Source of the DNA: Bacteroidota bacterium
GTDB taxonomy: Bacteria; Bacteroidota; Bacteroidia; Bacteroidales; Porphyromonadaceae
Direction: 5' to 3'
Assembly (NCBI GenBank): GCA_023396255.1
Contig: JAEWWU010000005.1
Span: 124,001 to 188,000 of the forward strand
DNA length: 64,000 nt
The notes under the pieces were generated by a model. The model had not been told where the DNA came from, did no database searches, and worked only from the letters and a program-made list of their open reading frames with translations. Both the position numbers and the translations under genes were made by a program. Of the stretch, positions 7,723-16,972 are shown in pieces (position 1 is the stretch's first letter; each line of letters opens with the position of its first letter).

Positions 7723-9477
7723 ATGAATAAGTATCTCTTTTCTCTACGTCCGCTTTTGTTATTTCTATGCTGCTGCGCCTGCGGCATTGCGGTCCTATCG
7801 GGTCAAAACCAGACGCTCAGGAAACCTTTGGGAAACACCTCTCCTCTCATTTCATCACTTCTCTACCAAAAAGCGGTCTTATATGCTCAAACCAATCGTT
7901 TGGCAGAAGCCATAGAACTTTTTTCGCTGGTCGAGCAAATGGAGGGACCATCGCTTTTGGTGGGATATCAAAAATACACTGCTTACCTGCACAACGATGA
8001 TTTGGATCGAGCCCAAACAACCATCAGGGAGTTATATGCAAAGTATCCACTCAATAGAGAGGTGGTTTTGGCATATATTTCTATGCTTCGCTATACGGGG
8101 GAAACCGGTCAAGAACGCACCATTTTGCAAAACTATCTAAAGCAGAACCCAACAGACCTACAAATGCTATTCTTGCAGGCTTCATATCAAACCGAAAACA
8201 AGCAATATGCCGAAGCTAAAAAGACTCTCCAAAACGTCCATACAGAGAAGCTCGATCAAGAGATGTTGGAACGTTATTACGGAATACTCATCGAGATTGC
8301 TTATGCCGAACAAGATTATCAGTCGGCCCTTGCCTACGGAGAAAAGCTCATCGAAACAACTCCTGCCGACCCATCGACATTGATGAGGCATATCATACTT
8401 CTGACAATGAATAAGCAAACAGAAAAGGCAAATCAAGCCTTAGTTACCTTGGGACACTTAATTCCATCGAACAGTCTGGAGTATGTACATTTCTATTCGG
8501 AAATTATGAAAGAGCGCAAAGAGATCGACCGGCTTTTGGAGATCCAACTCTCTTACTTTGCAGACAAAACAGAAATAACCCGACAAGAGATAGAAAATAT
8601 TGTCATTCCCACCACGGCATATCTTCACAACAACCCCACCAACAACCCTAAAGCCGTTCCTCTTTTCGAACGATTGGTTTATTTGCTACCTAACGAAGAG
8701 TTCCCTTTGGAGGCTCTCTACGAACAGATTTCTCGCAACGAGGGCACAGAATCGGCTCACTCTAAAATATTATTGTACACCCAATCCCCACACCACGCTG
8801 TTGCTGCTTATGAGTTTCTCCTCTCCATTGCGTCCGATGAGCAAGAGTTCAATCAACTTTTAGCGCAAGCAGTACAGCAATGCCCTACTCACTTCCCGTT
8901 CATAGCCTTCTATACAACCCTTTTGGCTCAGAAACAGGGCAACACAACCCAAGCAATCTCTCGTTTGGAAAAGTTTATCCACACACAAGAGGTCAATGTC
9001 AGGGACAAAGCATCGGCTGCACTGCATATTGCAGATATTTACTACTACTTGGAACACGATAAAACAAAAGCAGAGAAATGGTATCGCCAAGCGTTTGAAT
9101 ACGATGAAAACAATCCACTTCTGCTGAATAACTATGCCTATTTCCTCTGCAAAGAGATACCTCAAGAGGTGGACAAGGCGGTGCGTATGGCATCACGGGC
9201 TGTGGACTTGAGCCCCAACAGCGCAAACGTCTGCGACACCTATGGAGGTGCCCTTTTCCTGCAAAAGAATTTCCTTATGGCAGAGATATTTTTCCGAAAA
9301 GCCGTGGAAATATCGCTCGAAAAGAAAGCCCCCAGAGCCAACTATTACGAGAATTGGGGCGATGCGCTCTTTATGAACCAGAAAATAGATGAAGCCATCG
9401 CTCAATGGAACAAAGCCTACGAGCTCGCGCCCTCAGAGAAACTCAAAAACAAAATAGAACATCGTCGGTTGGAGTAG
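7723..9477 (+). CDS. Exported tetratricopeptide repeat protein
   Basis: A 584-residue protein with an N-terminal hydrophobic signal (FSLRPLLLFLCCCACGIAVLSGQ). A cysteine in CCACG or later could make it a lipoprotein, but no canonical lipobox position is clear. The rest is helical and reads as many TPR units. The clearest are near the C-terminus (AEKWYRQAFEYDENNPLLLNNYAYFLC, then DTYGGALFLQKNFLMAEIFFRKAVE and WGDALFMNQKIDEAIAQWNKAYELAP). I chose ATG at 7723 because it precedes the signal peptide; the frame is open 15 codons upstream inside dut. The neighbours (a DUF4292 lipoprotein and EnvC) recur together in Bacteroidales and suggest a role in envelope or outer-membrane assembly. That role is inferred. 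Confidence 0.85.
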   Translation: MNKYLFSLRPLLLFLCCCACGIAVLSGQNQTLRKPLGNTSPLISSLLYQKAVLYAQTNRLAEAIELFSLVEQMEGPSLLVGYQKYTAYLHNDDLDRAQTTIRELYAKYPLNREVVLAYISMLRYTGETGQERTILQNYLKQNPTDLQMLFLQASYQTENKQYAEAKKTLQNVHTEKLDQEMLERYYGILIEIAYAEQDYQSALAYGEKLIETTPADPSTLMRHIILLTMNKQTEKANQALVTLGHLIPSNSLEYVHFYSEIMKERKEIDRLLEIQLSYFADKTEITRQEIENIVIPTTAYLHNNPTNNPKAVPLFERLVYLLPNEEFPLEALYEQISRNEGTESAHSKILLYTQSPHHAVAAYEFLLSIASDEQEFNQLLAQAVQQCPTHFPFIAFYTTLLAQKQGNTTQAISRLEKFIHTQEVNVRDKASAALHIADIYYYLEHDKTKAEKWYRQAFEYDENNPLLLNNYAYFLCKEIPQEVDKAVRMASRAVDLSPNSANVCDTYGGALFLQKNFLMAEIFFRKAVEISLEKKAPRANYYENWGDALFMNQKIDEAIAQWNKAYELAPSEKLKNKIEHRRLE

Positions 9478-9520
9478 TCCCCCACTCACAACAAATATCA
9501 CGCTTTACCGGAACAAATCT

Positions 9521-10369
9521 ATGAATTGCTTTACCTCCTCGTCTTTCTATAAGAGTACACTTGTCTTTTTTTGTTGTGTTCTTTCTTCGCTGATCTCCTC
9601 TTGTGGGGTGCAACATAATCGATCCATCGATCGAACACCAGAGGCCACCCCCATCCTCCCTTGTAACCAAGACCTCTCTACTTGGAAATCGAGGATGTGT
9701 TCATTTGACACAGCCCTGCACATCAATGGAAGTGCATCGCTACTTTCAAAGGGTAGAAGTGGTATCTCCTTGTCTTGCAGCATTGATTTGGTTCGCAACA
9801 GGGGCATACGCATATCAGTTCGCCCTGTTATCTTCATAGAGGCCATTCGTGCTTATATAACTCCTCAAAGCATAGAAGTGTACGATCTGATCCACGACAA
9901 CAAGGCGATCTTGGAGTACAGTAATCTAAGTGGGCTTTTAGGCTGCACAATCTCTTACAATGACCTGCAAGATTTACTTACCGGAGAAATTTGCTCCGAC
10001 TCGGAAACCTCTCTCTCCATTAACAGGAACCAATCCGGAACAACCGAAGTATTAGCTTCTTCCCCTAATGGCAAAAATTTGCATTACGGGTTGGATAACT
10101 TATGCCGCCCTATACGAGTTCGTCTATCTTCCCCCAACTATCCGGAAGGAGCCGTGGTAAATTATCGGAGAGTGGATCAACGTCTGTTTCCTATCGAATT
10201 GCTCCTCTCTCTGCCCGAAACCAAACATTCTCGTTCTATCGAAGCCGAGCTTCAAATCGATTCTGTTGAGGAAAGTTTGCCCTCCACAATCCTTCCTATG
10301 ATAGAAAGAAAGCCCAAAGGGAATTTTACCGAAATGTCTCCACAACAGCTCATTGGAGCTTTTTTATAA
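9521..10369 (+). CDS. DUF4292 family lipoprotein
   Basis: A 282-residue protein with a lipoprotein signal: a hydrophobic stretch ending LISSCG, lipidated Cys at about residue 28. The body is mostly beta-rich and resembles LolA/LolB-like folds (FDTALHINGSASL...GISLSCSIDLVRNRGIRISVRP), as in DUF4292 proteins of Bacteroidota. By analogy these may handle lipids or lipoproteins at the outer membrane, but the function has not been established. It is placed between an exported TPR protein and EnvC, the usual context for DUF4292. Its last codons are 10 bases before the envC ATG. Confidence 0.8.
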   Translation: MNCFTSSSFYKSTLVFFCCVLSSLISSCGVQHNRSIDRTPEATPILPCNQDLSTWKSRMCSFDTALHINGSASLLSKGRSGISLSCSIDLVRNRGIRISVRPVIFIEAIRAYITPQSIEVYDLIHDNKAILEYSNLSGLLGCTISYNDLQDLLTGEICSDSETSLSINRNQSGTTEVLASSPNGKNLHYGLDNLCRPIRVRLSSPNYPEGAVVNYRRVDQRLFPIELLLSLPETKHSRSIEAELQIDSVEESLPSTILPMIERKPKGNFTEMSPQQLIGAFL

Positions 10370-10379
10370 CCAAATTGTT

Positions 10380-11684
10380 ATGAAGCCACATTATACCTTT
10401 ATCTTATTAGCTTCCTTACTATTGGGAATACTTGCCCCCGCAAACAAGGGATTAGCCCAAGAGAAGTCAAAAAAAGTACAGGCCTTGGAAAAAGAGCGCA
10501 ATTCTTTGCTCAAATCCATAGAAAAAACGGGCAAACAAATCACCGAGATCAAAGGCAACGTAACCAAGAAACGCCAAGAAGCCCAGCTCCTTAAGAAGCA
10601 AGTGAACGAGCGAACAAGATTAGTCAAAATCTTGGATCAAGAAATCCTTATTCTCAACAATAATATAGATTCTTTGCAAAGACAGATAGTTCATCTGCAA
10701 CAAAAAGAAACCGAAAGCAAAGCAGCTTATGCTCGCTCAACGCTCGCCATTCAGCGCAGCAAGAGCCAAACGGACCAACTTCTTTTTGTGCTCTCATCCA
10801 AAGACTTTGATCAAGCTCTTAGACGAATGCGCTACGTATCACAATACGCAAAAGCTCACCAACAAGCTGCCGAACAGCTCCGTGACACTCAAACCAAACT
10901 ACAAAAGACTCAAAACAACATTTTAGTCAATAAGAAGGAAAAATCCTCTCTTTTAGCTGTTCGAGAAAAAGAACGGACCCTACTCAAAAAACAAGAGGTA
11001 GAAACTAACAAGGAGGTTTCCAACCTAAGCTCTCAGCAAAAGAAGTTGGAAAGAAAGCAACAGAAACAAAAACAAAGAGCCAAACAACTCGATGAACAAA
11101 TCCGCAAACAGGTAGCCTTTGAAATAGCCGAAGCCGAACGCAAAGCTCGGGAGGAACAAGAAAGGCTCGAACGAGAAGCCCGTGCTCAGGGAAAACCTAT
11201 TCCCAAACAAAGTGAACGCCGGGCCGAAATCAAAGGAGGCTATGCTATGAACGAAAGCGAACGGACTTTGGCTAAAACATTTGCCGCCAATAAGGGCAAA
11301 CTGCCCCCTCCCGTCAATGCGCCATACGTAGTATCCAGCTCTTTTGGAGTGCAACAGCACAATTCTCTCTCTCGAGTGCAAACCAACAATGGAGGGATAG
11401 ACCTGACTGTACCTCAAGGCACATCAGCAGTGGCTATATTCAACGGAAAAGTAAGCAATGTGTTTGTTCTTCCGGGTTACAACACTTCCATCATCATTCG
11501 CCACGGGAATTACCTTACCGTATATGCCAATCTTATCAATGTAACTGTAAAAACCGGACAGGAGGTAAAGACTGGACAACGTTTGGGAACGGTGGCACAA
11601 GATGCCGAAACAGGTAAGTATACCCTTCAGTTTCAAGTTTGGCACGAACGCCAAAAAGTTAATCCTCAATCGTGGATCAGATGA
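10380..11684 (+). CDS. envC: EnvC-like murein hydrolase activator with degenerate M23 domain
   Basis: A 434-residue periplasmic protein: signal peptide (residues 1-25), a long coiled coil (about 30-290, rich in Lys/Glu/Gln), then a LytM/M23 domain (about 305-434). In active M23 peptidases the zinc ligands lie in an HxxxD motif and an HxH motif. Here the first reads NNGGIDL (Asn in place of His) and the second LQFQVWH (Gln in place of the first His), so catalytic zinc binding looks lost. That is the EnvC/NlpD situation, in which the domain activates cell-separation amidases rather than cutting peptidoglycan. ATG at 10380 is preferred over an upstream in-frame ATG. It overlaps ribF by ATGA. Confidence 0.88.
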   Translation: MKPHYTFILLASLLLGILAPANKGLAQEKSKKVQALEKERNSLLKSIEKTGKQITEIKGNVTKKRQEAQLLKKQVNERTRLVKILDQEILILNNNIDSLQRQIVHLQQKETESKAAYARSTLAIQRSKSQTDQLLFVLSSKDFDQALRRMRYVSQYAKAHQQAAEQLRDTQTKLQKTQNNILVNKKEKSSLLAVREKERTLLKKQEVETNKEVSNLSSQQKKLERKQQKQKQRAKQLDEQIRKQVAFEIAEAERKAREEQERLEREARAQGKPIPKQSERRAEIKGGYAMNESERTLAKTFAANKGKLPPPVNAPYVVSSSFGVQQHNSLSRVQTNNGGIDLTVPQGTSAVAIFNGKVSNVFVLPGYNTSIIIRHGNYLTVYANLINVTVKTGQEVKTGQRLGTVAQDAETGKYTLQFQVWHERQKVNPQSWIR

Positions 11685-12664
11685 TTGTATTAAAGCCGAC
11701 TATTTGCCACAAGGAGAATGGACAAATCTCGTTTACTCTCCCTCGAGAAACATCTTCTCTTCCACCCTTAGCCGCAACCATAGGGGTTTTCGATGGGGTG
11801 CATCTGGGGCATCGTTCTCTGTTGAATACTCTCAAAAAGCACGCCTATCAGAAAGACTTATATTCTGCGGTAATAACTTTTGCGACCCTTCCCATAGAAG
11901 TACTCGAACCGGAAGTTAAATGCGGCATTCTTACAACTCTGCCGGAGAAACTGTATCTCTTACAACAGTCTTCCATAGACTATGTTATCGTAATTCCTTT
12001 CAATTCGGAGGTGGCACATATAACCGCAGAGGTGTTTTTGCAAGATATTTTACAAAAAGTATTCAACGTGCATACTCTCTTCATCGGTTATGATCATCGC
12101 TTTGGGTACAACCGCAATGCCTCTTTCGAAGATTATTTGCGTTTTGGGCAAACCATCGGTATGGAAATACGACAAGCCTCTCCACTTCACAACCATCCAT
12201 CCGGTCATACCCCCAGTTCAACTCGCATAAGAACACTGATTCAAGAGGGGCGGACAGACAAAGCAAATTCTCTTTTGGGATACAATTATTTACTGTCGGG
12301 AACCGTAGAAGGAGGTTTTAAAATCGGGCGTACAATCGGTTATCCCACGGCAAATATCCGTCTATCCACACCTCGCAAACTACTTCCTCCTGCGGGAGTT
12401 TATGCCGTACGCACCCTGCTCGACAAAGAATGGTATCCCTCTATGATGTACTTTGGCAACCGCCCCACTTTACAAGTTGGTTTACCACCCTCTTTGGAGG
12501 TAAACCTATTGGATTTTCAAGGAGATTTATATGGCTCCGAAGTAATGATTGAGCTCTGCTCTTTTGTTAGGGGCGAAATGAAATTTGACAACATAGGGAT
12601 ACTCAAGAAACAAATTGCCCAAGACGAAAGAGTTGTTAGGGACTTCTTTGCAAGGAAGAATTGA
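11681..12664 (+). CDS. ribF: Bifunctional riboflavin kinase / FAD synthetase
   Basis: A 327-residue enzyme making FMN and then FAD from riboflavin. The N-terminal nucleotidyltransferase domain shows GVFDGVHLGH, GYDHRFG and the SSTRIR motif. The C-terminal kinase domain shows GRTIGYPTANI and VYAVRT. I place the start at ATG 11681, which overlaps the envC stop as ATGA and implies translational coupling; a GTG three codons earlier (11672) is possible. FAD made here would serve the fumarate reductase flavoprotein and the flavin reductase found elsewhere in the window. It is the last gene of the ispG-dut-TPR-DUF4292-envC run. Confidence 0.96.
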   Translation: MIVLKPTICHKENGQISFTLPRETSSLPPLAATIGVFDGVHLGHRSLLNTLKKHAYQKDLYSAVITFATLPIEVLEPEVKCGILTTLPEKLYLLQQSSIDYVIVIPFNSEVAHITAEVFLQDILQKVFNVHTLFIGYDHRFGYNRNASFEDYLRFGQTIGMEIRQASPLHNHPSGHTPSSTRIRTLIQEGRTDKANSLLGYNYLLSGTVEGGFKIGRTIGYPTANIRLSTPRKLLPPAGVYAVRTLLDKEWYPSMMYFGNRPTLQVGLPPSLEVNLLDFQGDLYGSEVMIELCSFVRGEMKFDNIGILKKQIAQDERVVRDFFARKN

Positions 12665-12671
12665 TTGTTTC

Positions 12672-12703
12672 ATTGTTAAGTGTAGGCTTTTTTGTTACCT
12701 TTG
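12672..12703 (+). promoter_or_regulatory. Promoter of the coiled-coil/zapA transcript
   Basis: ATTG (12672-12675), 20 bases, then TACCTTTG (12696-12703). This is one of the best matches to the Bacteroidota promoter in the window. It lies 20 bases before the ATG at 12723, so the leader is very short. Confidence 0.7.
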
Positions 12704-12722
12704 TGCCTAATATTGTGCGATT

Positions 12723-13040
12723 ATGACTCACGGAGAAGAGCAAAACTTACAGCTTCTGGAGCGTAATATCCGCCGACTTATGGAACTCGTTATAAAACAA
12801 GATCGTGTAATCAGAGATCAAAACGAGCAAATTGAGGCTATGGAAGATGCTATTGTAGCTCTTCGACGGCGAATTGGCTCTCTGGAAGGGTACAATAAGG
12901 AGTTGATTGCCTCCAAAGTTATGATAGCCAATAATGAATCTGTATGGGCAGCCCGTATGCAGATCACAGAGATGATAGACAGTATAGATCGTTGCTTAAA
13001 ATTATTGGAGGTTGATATACCTCCCTATTCGGAAGAGTAA
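12723..13040 (+). CDS. Small coiled-coil protein upstream of zapA
   Basis: A 105-residue protein, almost entirely helical and charged, with heptad-like spacing (NLQLLERNIRRLMELVIKQDRVIRDQNEQIEAMEDAI). It has no signal peptide or membrane segment. A small coiled-coil protein immediately upstream of zapA is reminiscent of division proteins such as ZapB, but I see no specific sequence signature and homology is not claimed. It is the first gene after the promoter at 12672 and is separated from zapA by 82 bases that can form a GCTCC/GGAGC hairpin around 13066-13092. Confidence 0.7.
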   Translation: MTHGEEQNLQLLERNIRRLMELVIKQDRVIRDQNEQIEAMEDAIVALRRRIGSLEGYNKELIASKVMIANNESVWAARMQITEMIDSIDRCLKLLEVDIPPYSEE

Positions 13041-13122
13041 ATCCCGGCAGCGGCTAAACAAGAATGCTCCGCAGCCCCCGCATAGGGGAGCAAGGAGAAT
13101 AAATTGAGAGAAGCGTACCAAA

Positions 13123-13476
13123 GTGAGTAGAGAGGATTTTACCTTGACTTCAGAACCGGTCTCCGGTGAAGATCGTCAGCGCATTGTGATACGTATTGAT
13201 GGGGTTGATTTGCCTCTTCGAGTATTGAGATGCGAAGAACCGCTTTTGCGCAACGCTCGCAAACGTATAGATAGCACTCTACAGAAGTATAGGGTTGAGT
13301 ATCCTTACAAAAAAGAGATGCCGGCAAATACTTACCTGCAAATGGCTTGCATAGATCAAGCCTACAGGGTGGAGTGCTTGTTGCAAAAAGAACAAACGAG
13401 AGAGACCTTCACGGATCGCCTTGTTGGGCTCAACAAAGAGCTTGAGTTGTTTTTGGAAAAATACGAATCAAATTGA
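13123..13476 (+). CDS. zapA: Cell division protein ZapA
   Basis: A 117-residue cytoplasmic protein that binds FtsZ and promotes filament bundling at the Z ring. The N-terminal segment RIVIRIDGVDLPLRV has the beta-rich ZapA pattern, followed by a long helix with CIDQAYRVECLLQKEQ and a terminal coiled coil. The start is GTG (13123), since an in-frame TGA lies 24 bases upstream and there is no ATG between. The next gene downstream is rny, with about 170 non-coding bases between them that I propose as a 6S RNA. Confidence 0.85.
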   Translation: MSREDFTLTSEPVSGEDRQRIVIRIDGVDLPLRVLRCEEPLLRNARKRIDSTLQKYRVEYPYKKEMPANTYLQMACIDQAYRVECLLQKEQTRETFTDRLVGLNKELELFLEKYESN

Positions 13477-13489
13477 TAGGATGTATCTC

Positions 13490-13640
13490 GCGATAGCTGG
13501 TTATTTTATCTCATTGAGGAGGTTCTTGTCTCTTTCCTTTCTCTGTTTTGCGTATTCAGGAATGTCTTACGGGGGATTTGACACCCGCCCCAAGGAGGTG
13601 TTTTGAGTAAAAACGGATGTAAGGAAAAAGAACAGATTAG
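13490..13640 (+). ncRNA. ssrS: Candidate 6S RNA (SsrS-like) between zapA and rny
   Basis: The 173-base gap between zapA and rny folds into an elongated hairpin. CTTTCCTT (near 13538) pairs with AAGGAAAAAG (near 13622), with two bulged A. TCTGTTTT (near 13549) pairs fully with AAAACGGA (near 13609), including one G-U. Further pairing is possible inside (GGGG with CCCC, and ACACC with GGTGT). A long, interrupted rod is the shape of 6S RNA. From memory, 6S genes lie next to zapA in several bacterial groups. I could not test covariation, the ends are approximate, and the -7 element is not obvious, so this is moderate to low confidence. Confidence 0.42.
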
Positions 13641-13649
13641 GAAATCCAA

Positions 13650-15227
13650 ATGGGAACAACTTTATCAATAATCGCAATAGCCATTGTATCTCTTCTCATC
13701 GGGGGAGGAGCCGTGTGGTTTGTGGTTCGCAGACAACTAACGGAGCGCAGTAGCAGTATCATTCAAGGCGCAGAAGCCAAAGCCAGTGCTCTAAAGGAGG
13801 AAGCACTCAAGGAAGCGGAAATAATCAAACAAAAAAAGAATCTGGAGATCAAAGAAAAGTTTCTTCAGATGAAGTCGGAACTTGAAAAACAGGTTGCACA
13901 ACGCAACAACAAACTTCAGGAAACAGAACACAGGTTAAAGAAGAAAGAGAATACTCTTAACCAGAGACAAGAGGAACTCACCAGAAAAACTCAAGAGGCC
14001 GCAGTGGTCAAGGACAATCTCAATGCCCAGCTCAATGTTTTGGAGCAAAAACAAGCAGAGGTAGAGGAGCTTATCAAGCAAGAGCAATTCAGATTGGAAC
14101 ACATCAGCGGTCTCTCTGTGGAAGAAGCTCGTGACCAGCTTGTAGAATCTCTTAAAAACGAAGCCAAAGATCAAGCCGCCAGTATGGTTTCTGAAATTAT
14201 AGAGGAAGCCAAGATGAATGCCAACAAAGAGGCCAAACGGATCGTGGTGCAAACCATTCAACGAGTTGCCACTGAAACCGCCATCGAAAACTCTGTTACG
14301 GTATTCCACATAGACAATGATGAAATCAAAGGGCGTATTATTGGCAGAGAAGGGCGTAACATCCGTGCATTAGAGGCAGCTACCGGAATCGAGATCATTG
14401 TGGACGACACTCCAGAAGCCATCGTCCTTTCGGGATTTGATCCTGTACGCCGAGAAGTAGCTCGCTTGGCCCTGCATCAATTGGTGCAAGACGGTCGTAT
14501 CCACCCGGCACGTATAGAAGAAGTTGTGAGCAAAGTTCGCAAGCAAATCGAAGAAGAGATTATAGAAACAGGGAAACGCACTATCATTGACTTGGGAATA
14601 CACGGAATGCATCCCGAATTGGTTCGTTTAGTAGGGAAGATGAAGTATCGCTCCTCTTATGGGCAAAACCTTTTGCAACATTCCCGAGAAACCGCCAATT
14701 TGTGTGCCATAATGGCCTCCGAGTTGGGGTTGAACCCCAAGAAGGCCAAACGTGCTGGACTTCTCCACGATATAGGCAAAGTATCGGACGAGGAGCCAGA
14801 ACTACCACACGCACTGTTGGGTATGCGTCTATGTGAGAAATTCAAAGAAAAACCCGAAATCTGCAATGCCGTAGGGGCGCACCACGATGAAGAAGAGATG
14901 ACCTCTCTCATTGCACCCATTGTACAAGTGTGCGATGCCATCAGTGGAGCAAGACCCGGAGCAAGGCACGAAATAGTGGAAGCCTACATCAAACGACTCA
15001 AAGATTTGGAGCAGTTGGCTCTATCCTATCCAGGTGTAGTCAAGACCTACGCAATACAAGCTGGGCGAGAGTTGAGGGTGATTGTCGGAGCAGACAAAAC
15101 AGACGACCAAACCATAGAGACCCTCTCTGGAGAAATTGCTCAGAAGATTCAGAACGAAATGACCTATCCGGGGCAGGTAAAAATAACCGTGATTCGGGAA
15201 ACACGGTCCATCAGTTATGCCAAATAA
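13650..15227 (+). CDS. rny: Ribonuclease Y
   Basis: A 525-residue membrane-anchored endoribonuclease that starts mRNA decay. In order: one N-terminal transmembrane helix (about residues 5-26), a long coiled coil (about 30-200), a KH RNA-binding domain with the IIGREGRNIR motif (about 225-240), and an HD phosphohydrolase domain with the metal-binding LLHDIGK motif (about residue 370). The length is typical. A terminator follows at 15241. Its position after zapA is frequent in Bacteroidota. Confidence 0.96.
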   Translation: MGTTLSIIAIAIVSLLIGGGAVWFVVRRQLTERSSSIIQGAEAKASALKEEALKEAEIIKQKKNLEIKEKFLQMKSELEKQVAQRNNKLQETEHRLKKKENTLNQRQEELTRKTQEAAVVKDNLNAQLNVLEQKQAEVEELIKQEQFRLEHISGLSVEEARDQLVESLKNEAKDQAASMVSEIIEEAKMNANKEAKRIVVQTIQRVATETAIENSVTVFHIDNDEIKGRIIGREGRNIRALEAATGIEIIVDDTPEAIVLSGFDPVRREVARLALHQLVQDGRIHPARIEEVVSKVRKQIEEEIIETGKRTIIDLGIHGMHPELVRLVGKMKYRSSYGQNLLQHSRETANLCAIMASELGLNPKKAKRAGLLHDIGKVSDEEPELPHALLGMRLCEKFKEKPEICNAVGAHHDEEEMTSLIAPIVQVCDAISGARPGARHEIVEAYIKRLKDLEQLALSYPGVVKTYAIQAGRELRVIVGADKTDDQTIETLSGEIAQKIQNEMTYPGQVKITVIRETRSISYAK

Positions 15228-15240
15228 AAGAAACTAAGGA

Positions 15241-15270
15241 AGAGGGTACAGAATTGTGCCCTCTTTTTTA
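15241..15270 (+). terminator. Terminator of rny
   Basis: AGAGGG (15241-15246) pairs with CCCTCT (15259-15264), with CA/TG extension inward, and is followed by a T-run. Confidence 0.85.
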
Positions 15271-15281
15271 TTTCAGAAAGG

Positions 15282-15289
15282 TATCTTTG
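15282..15289 (+). promoter_or_regulatory. -7 element upstream of the AI-2E family transporter
   Basis: TATCTTTG lies just after the rny terminator and 54 bases before the next ATG. No -33 match at standard spacing. Confidence 0.5.
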
Positions 15290-15343
15290 CGATACTATAT
15301 CTCACAATAATAAAAAAATACTTCTCAAAGTAGCTCCTAAACA

Positions 15344-16453
15344 ATGAATAGCATTCCTTCCCAAAAAAGTTTTCTGCCGTGGTCCAATCAAGTATCTCTT
15401 CTCCTTTTGGTTTTGGTCCTACTCATACTTGTTGGAACGCACCTTCTATCTTATATGAGTGGTATTTTAGGGGCACTTACCATATACACTTTGGTTCGCG
15501 GACAGATGAAGTGTCTTGTGGAAAAAAAGAAATGGAACACCTCTTGGGCTGCAACAATCCTCATTTTGGAAGTTGTTTTTTTCTTCCTTATTCCATTGAC
15601 CGGAGGGGTTCTGCTAATGATTGATGTCTTAAGCTCTGTACACATAGACATTGGTCAAATTGCTCTTCGAGTGGATTCGTGGACCAACCACATCGAAGAA
15701 GTAACTGGCTTCAAAATCTTGGATATCTTCGACCAACAGACAGTCGAAAAATTATCATCTACAGCCACCTCCATTGTGCAATACCTAGCCAGCAACACTT
15801 ACTCGATTGCCGTTAATTGCTTCGTTATCCTCTTTTTGCTCTTTTTTATGCTCAAAGGCTACCGATCCTTTGAACAAGCCATCCGAGAACTGCTGCCTTT
15901 TGACGAAAAGAACAAGCAGATTGTAGCCCACGAAACACTGATTATTGTCAAAAGCAATGCCATAGGAATCCCCCTCCTGGCGATAGTACAAGGAATATTT
16001 GCCTACATCGGATACTCTATTTTTGGTGTTCAGGGGGCCGTTATTTATAGTATCCTCACCGCCATATCTACCGTTATTCCTGTTATAGGCACTATGGTAG
16101 TATGGATTCCTCTATCCATTTCATTTGCCTTAAGTGGGGATTGGGGATCGGCTATCGGACTAGGTACCTATGGTTTTTTGATTATTGGAGGGGTGGACAA
16201 TGTGGTCCGCTTCATTATGCAAAAACAATTGGCAGATACACATCCTTTAATAACTGTTTTCGGTGTTATTATCGGGATCAGCATTTTTGGTTTTTGGGGG
16301 ATTATTTTTGGGCCACTACTATTGAGCCTATTGGTTCTGCTGGTCAATATATACAGACACGACTACATTCCGGGGTCCGAAGCCAAATTGGGTATTCCAA
16401 ACGATAAGACGAGAGGGCGGCTATTGCGATTTCGACAAAAACGAAGCAAATAA
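15344..16453 (+). CDS. AI-2E family (PerM/YdiK-like) membrane transporter
   Basis: A 369-residue inner-membrane protein with about eight hydrophobic segments. The usual layout is present: two early helices (LLLLVLVLLILVGTHLL), a helix near residue 75, a soluble loop of roughly 60 residues (VDSWTNHIEEVTGFKILD), then a cluster of C-terminal helices ending with FGFWGIIFGPLLLSLLVLLV. The AI-2E name covers exporters of several substrates, and this sequence gives no evidence for a quorum signal. It has its own -7 element and stands alone between two terminators. Confidence 0.9.
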   Translation: MNSIPSQKSFLPWSNQVSLLLLVLVLLILVGTHLLSYMSGILGALTIYTLVRGQMKCLVEKKKWNTSWAATILILEVVFFFLIPLTGGVLLMIDVLSSVHIDIGQIALRVDSWTNHIEEVTGFKILDIFDQQTVEKLSSTATSIVQYLASNTYSIAVNCFVILFLLFFMLKGYRSFEQAIRELLPFDEKNKQIVAHETLIIVKSNAIGIPLLAIVQGIFAYIGYSIFGVQGAVIYSILTAISTVIPVIGTMVVWIPLSISFALSGDWGSAIGLGTYGFLIIGGVDNVVRFIMQKQLADTHPLITVFGVIIGISIFGFWGIIFGPLLLSLLVLLVNIYRHDYIPGSEAKLGIPNDKTRGRLLRFRQKRSK

Positions 16454-16623
16454 GGGTTCTCGACTATGTCCAATGACAACTAAACAGTTTCGGAACCTTT
16501 GCCTTTCTCCCCTTTGAAACAATAGTCTGAAAATAAAACACTACATTTGTATCAAAGAGTTTTTGGGTTGATTTATTTGGAAAATCGCCCCGCACCGTAA
16601 TAACCTACTAAACAGAAAATTGT

Positions 16624-16932
16624 ATGGCAAGTAGAAAAGATCTTAAGAAAGAAGTACAAAGAAACACCGAAAATATTCTGGAAGACCTCTGTTTTTTGAG
16701 CGAAGCAGCAAACAGAGAGCAGCTCAACCGCATCGAAGAGCTTATCAATCGCATCATCCTTTTGGAGGCAGCCTCTCTCACGCAGCTCTCATCTAAAGCC
16801 ATTAAACGTTCCGATTCTGTAAAAGAGCACTTTGCTCGCTTGAGCGAAACCTACAACGCAGAAATGGAAAGTATAGAAAATACACTCACTCAATTGGTTG
16901 AAGAGGTTCTGAGTGTAGCGCAAGCCTCTTAA
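16624..16932 (+). CDS. Small helical protein of unknown function
   Basis: A 102-residue cytoplasmic protein, charged and helical throughout (DLKKEVQRNTENILEDLCFLSEAANREQLNRIEELINRI), with no membrane segment. I do not recognise a named domain. It has its own ATG after a 170-base gap that includes a possible -7 element (TACATTTG, 16542-16549), and it is followed by a terminator at 16973, so it is probably a single-gene transcript. Confidence 0.65.
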   Translation: MASRKDLKKEVQRNTENILEDLCFLSEAANREQLNRIEELINRIILLEAASLTQLSSKAIKRSDSVKEHFARLSETYNAEMESIENTLTQLVEEVLSVAQAS

Positions 16933-16972
16933 GAAAACAATCGTTTTCGGGTCTAACTAAGATAATAGTCCT

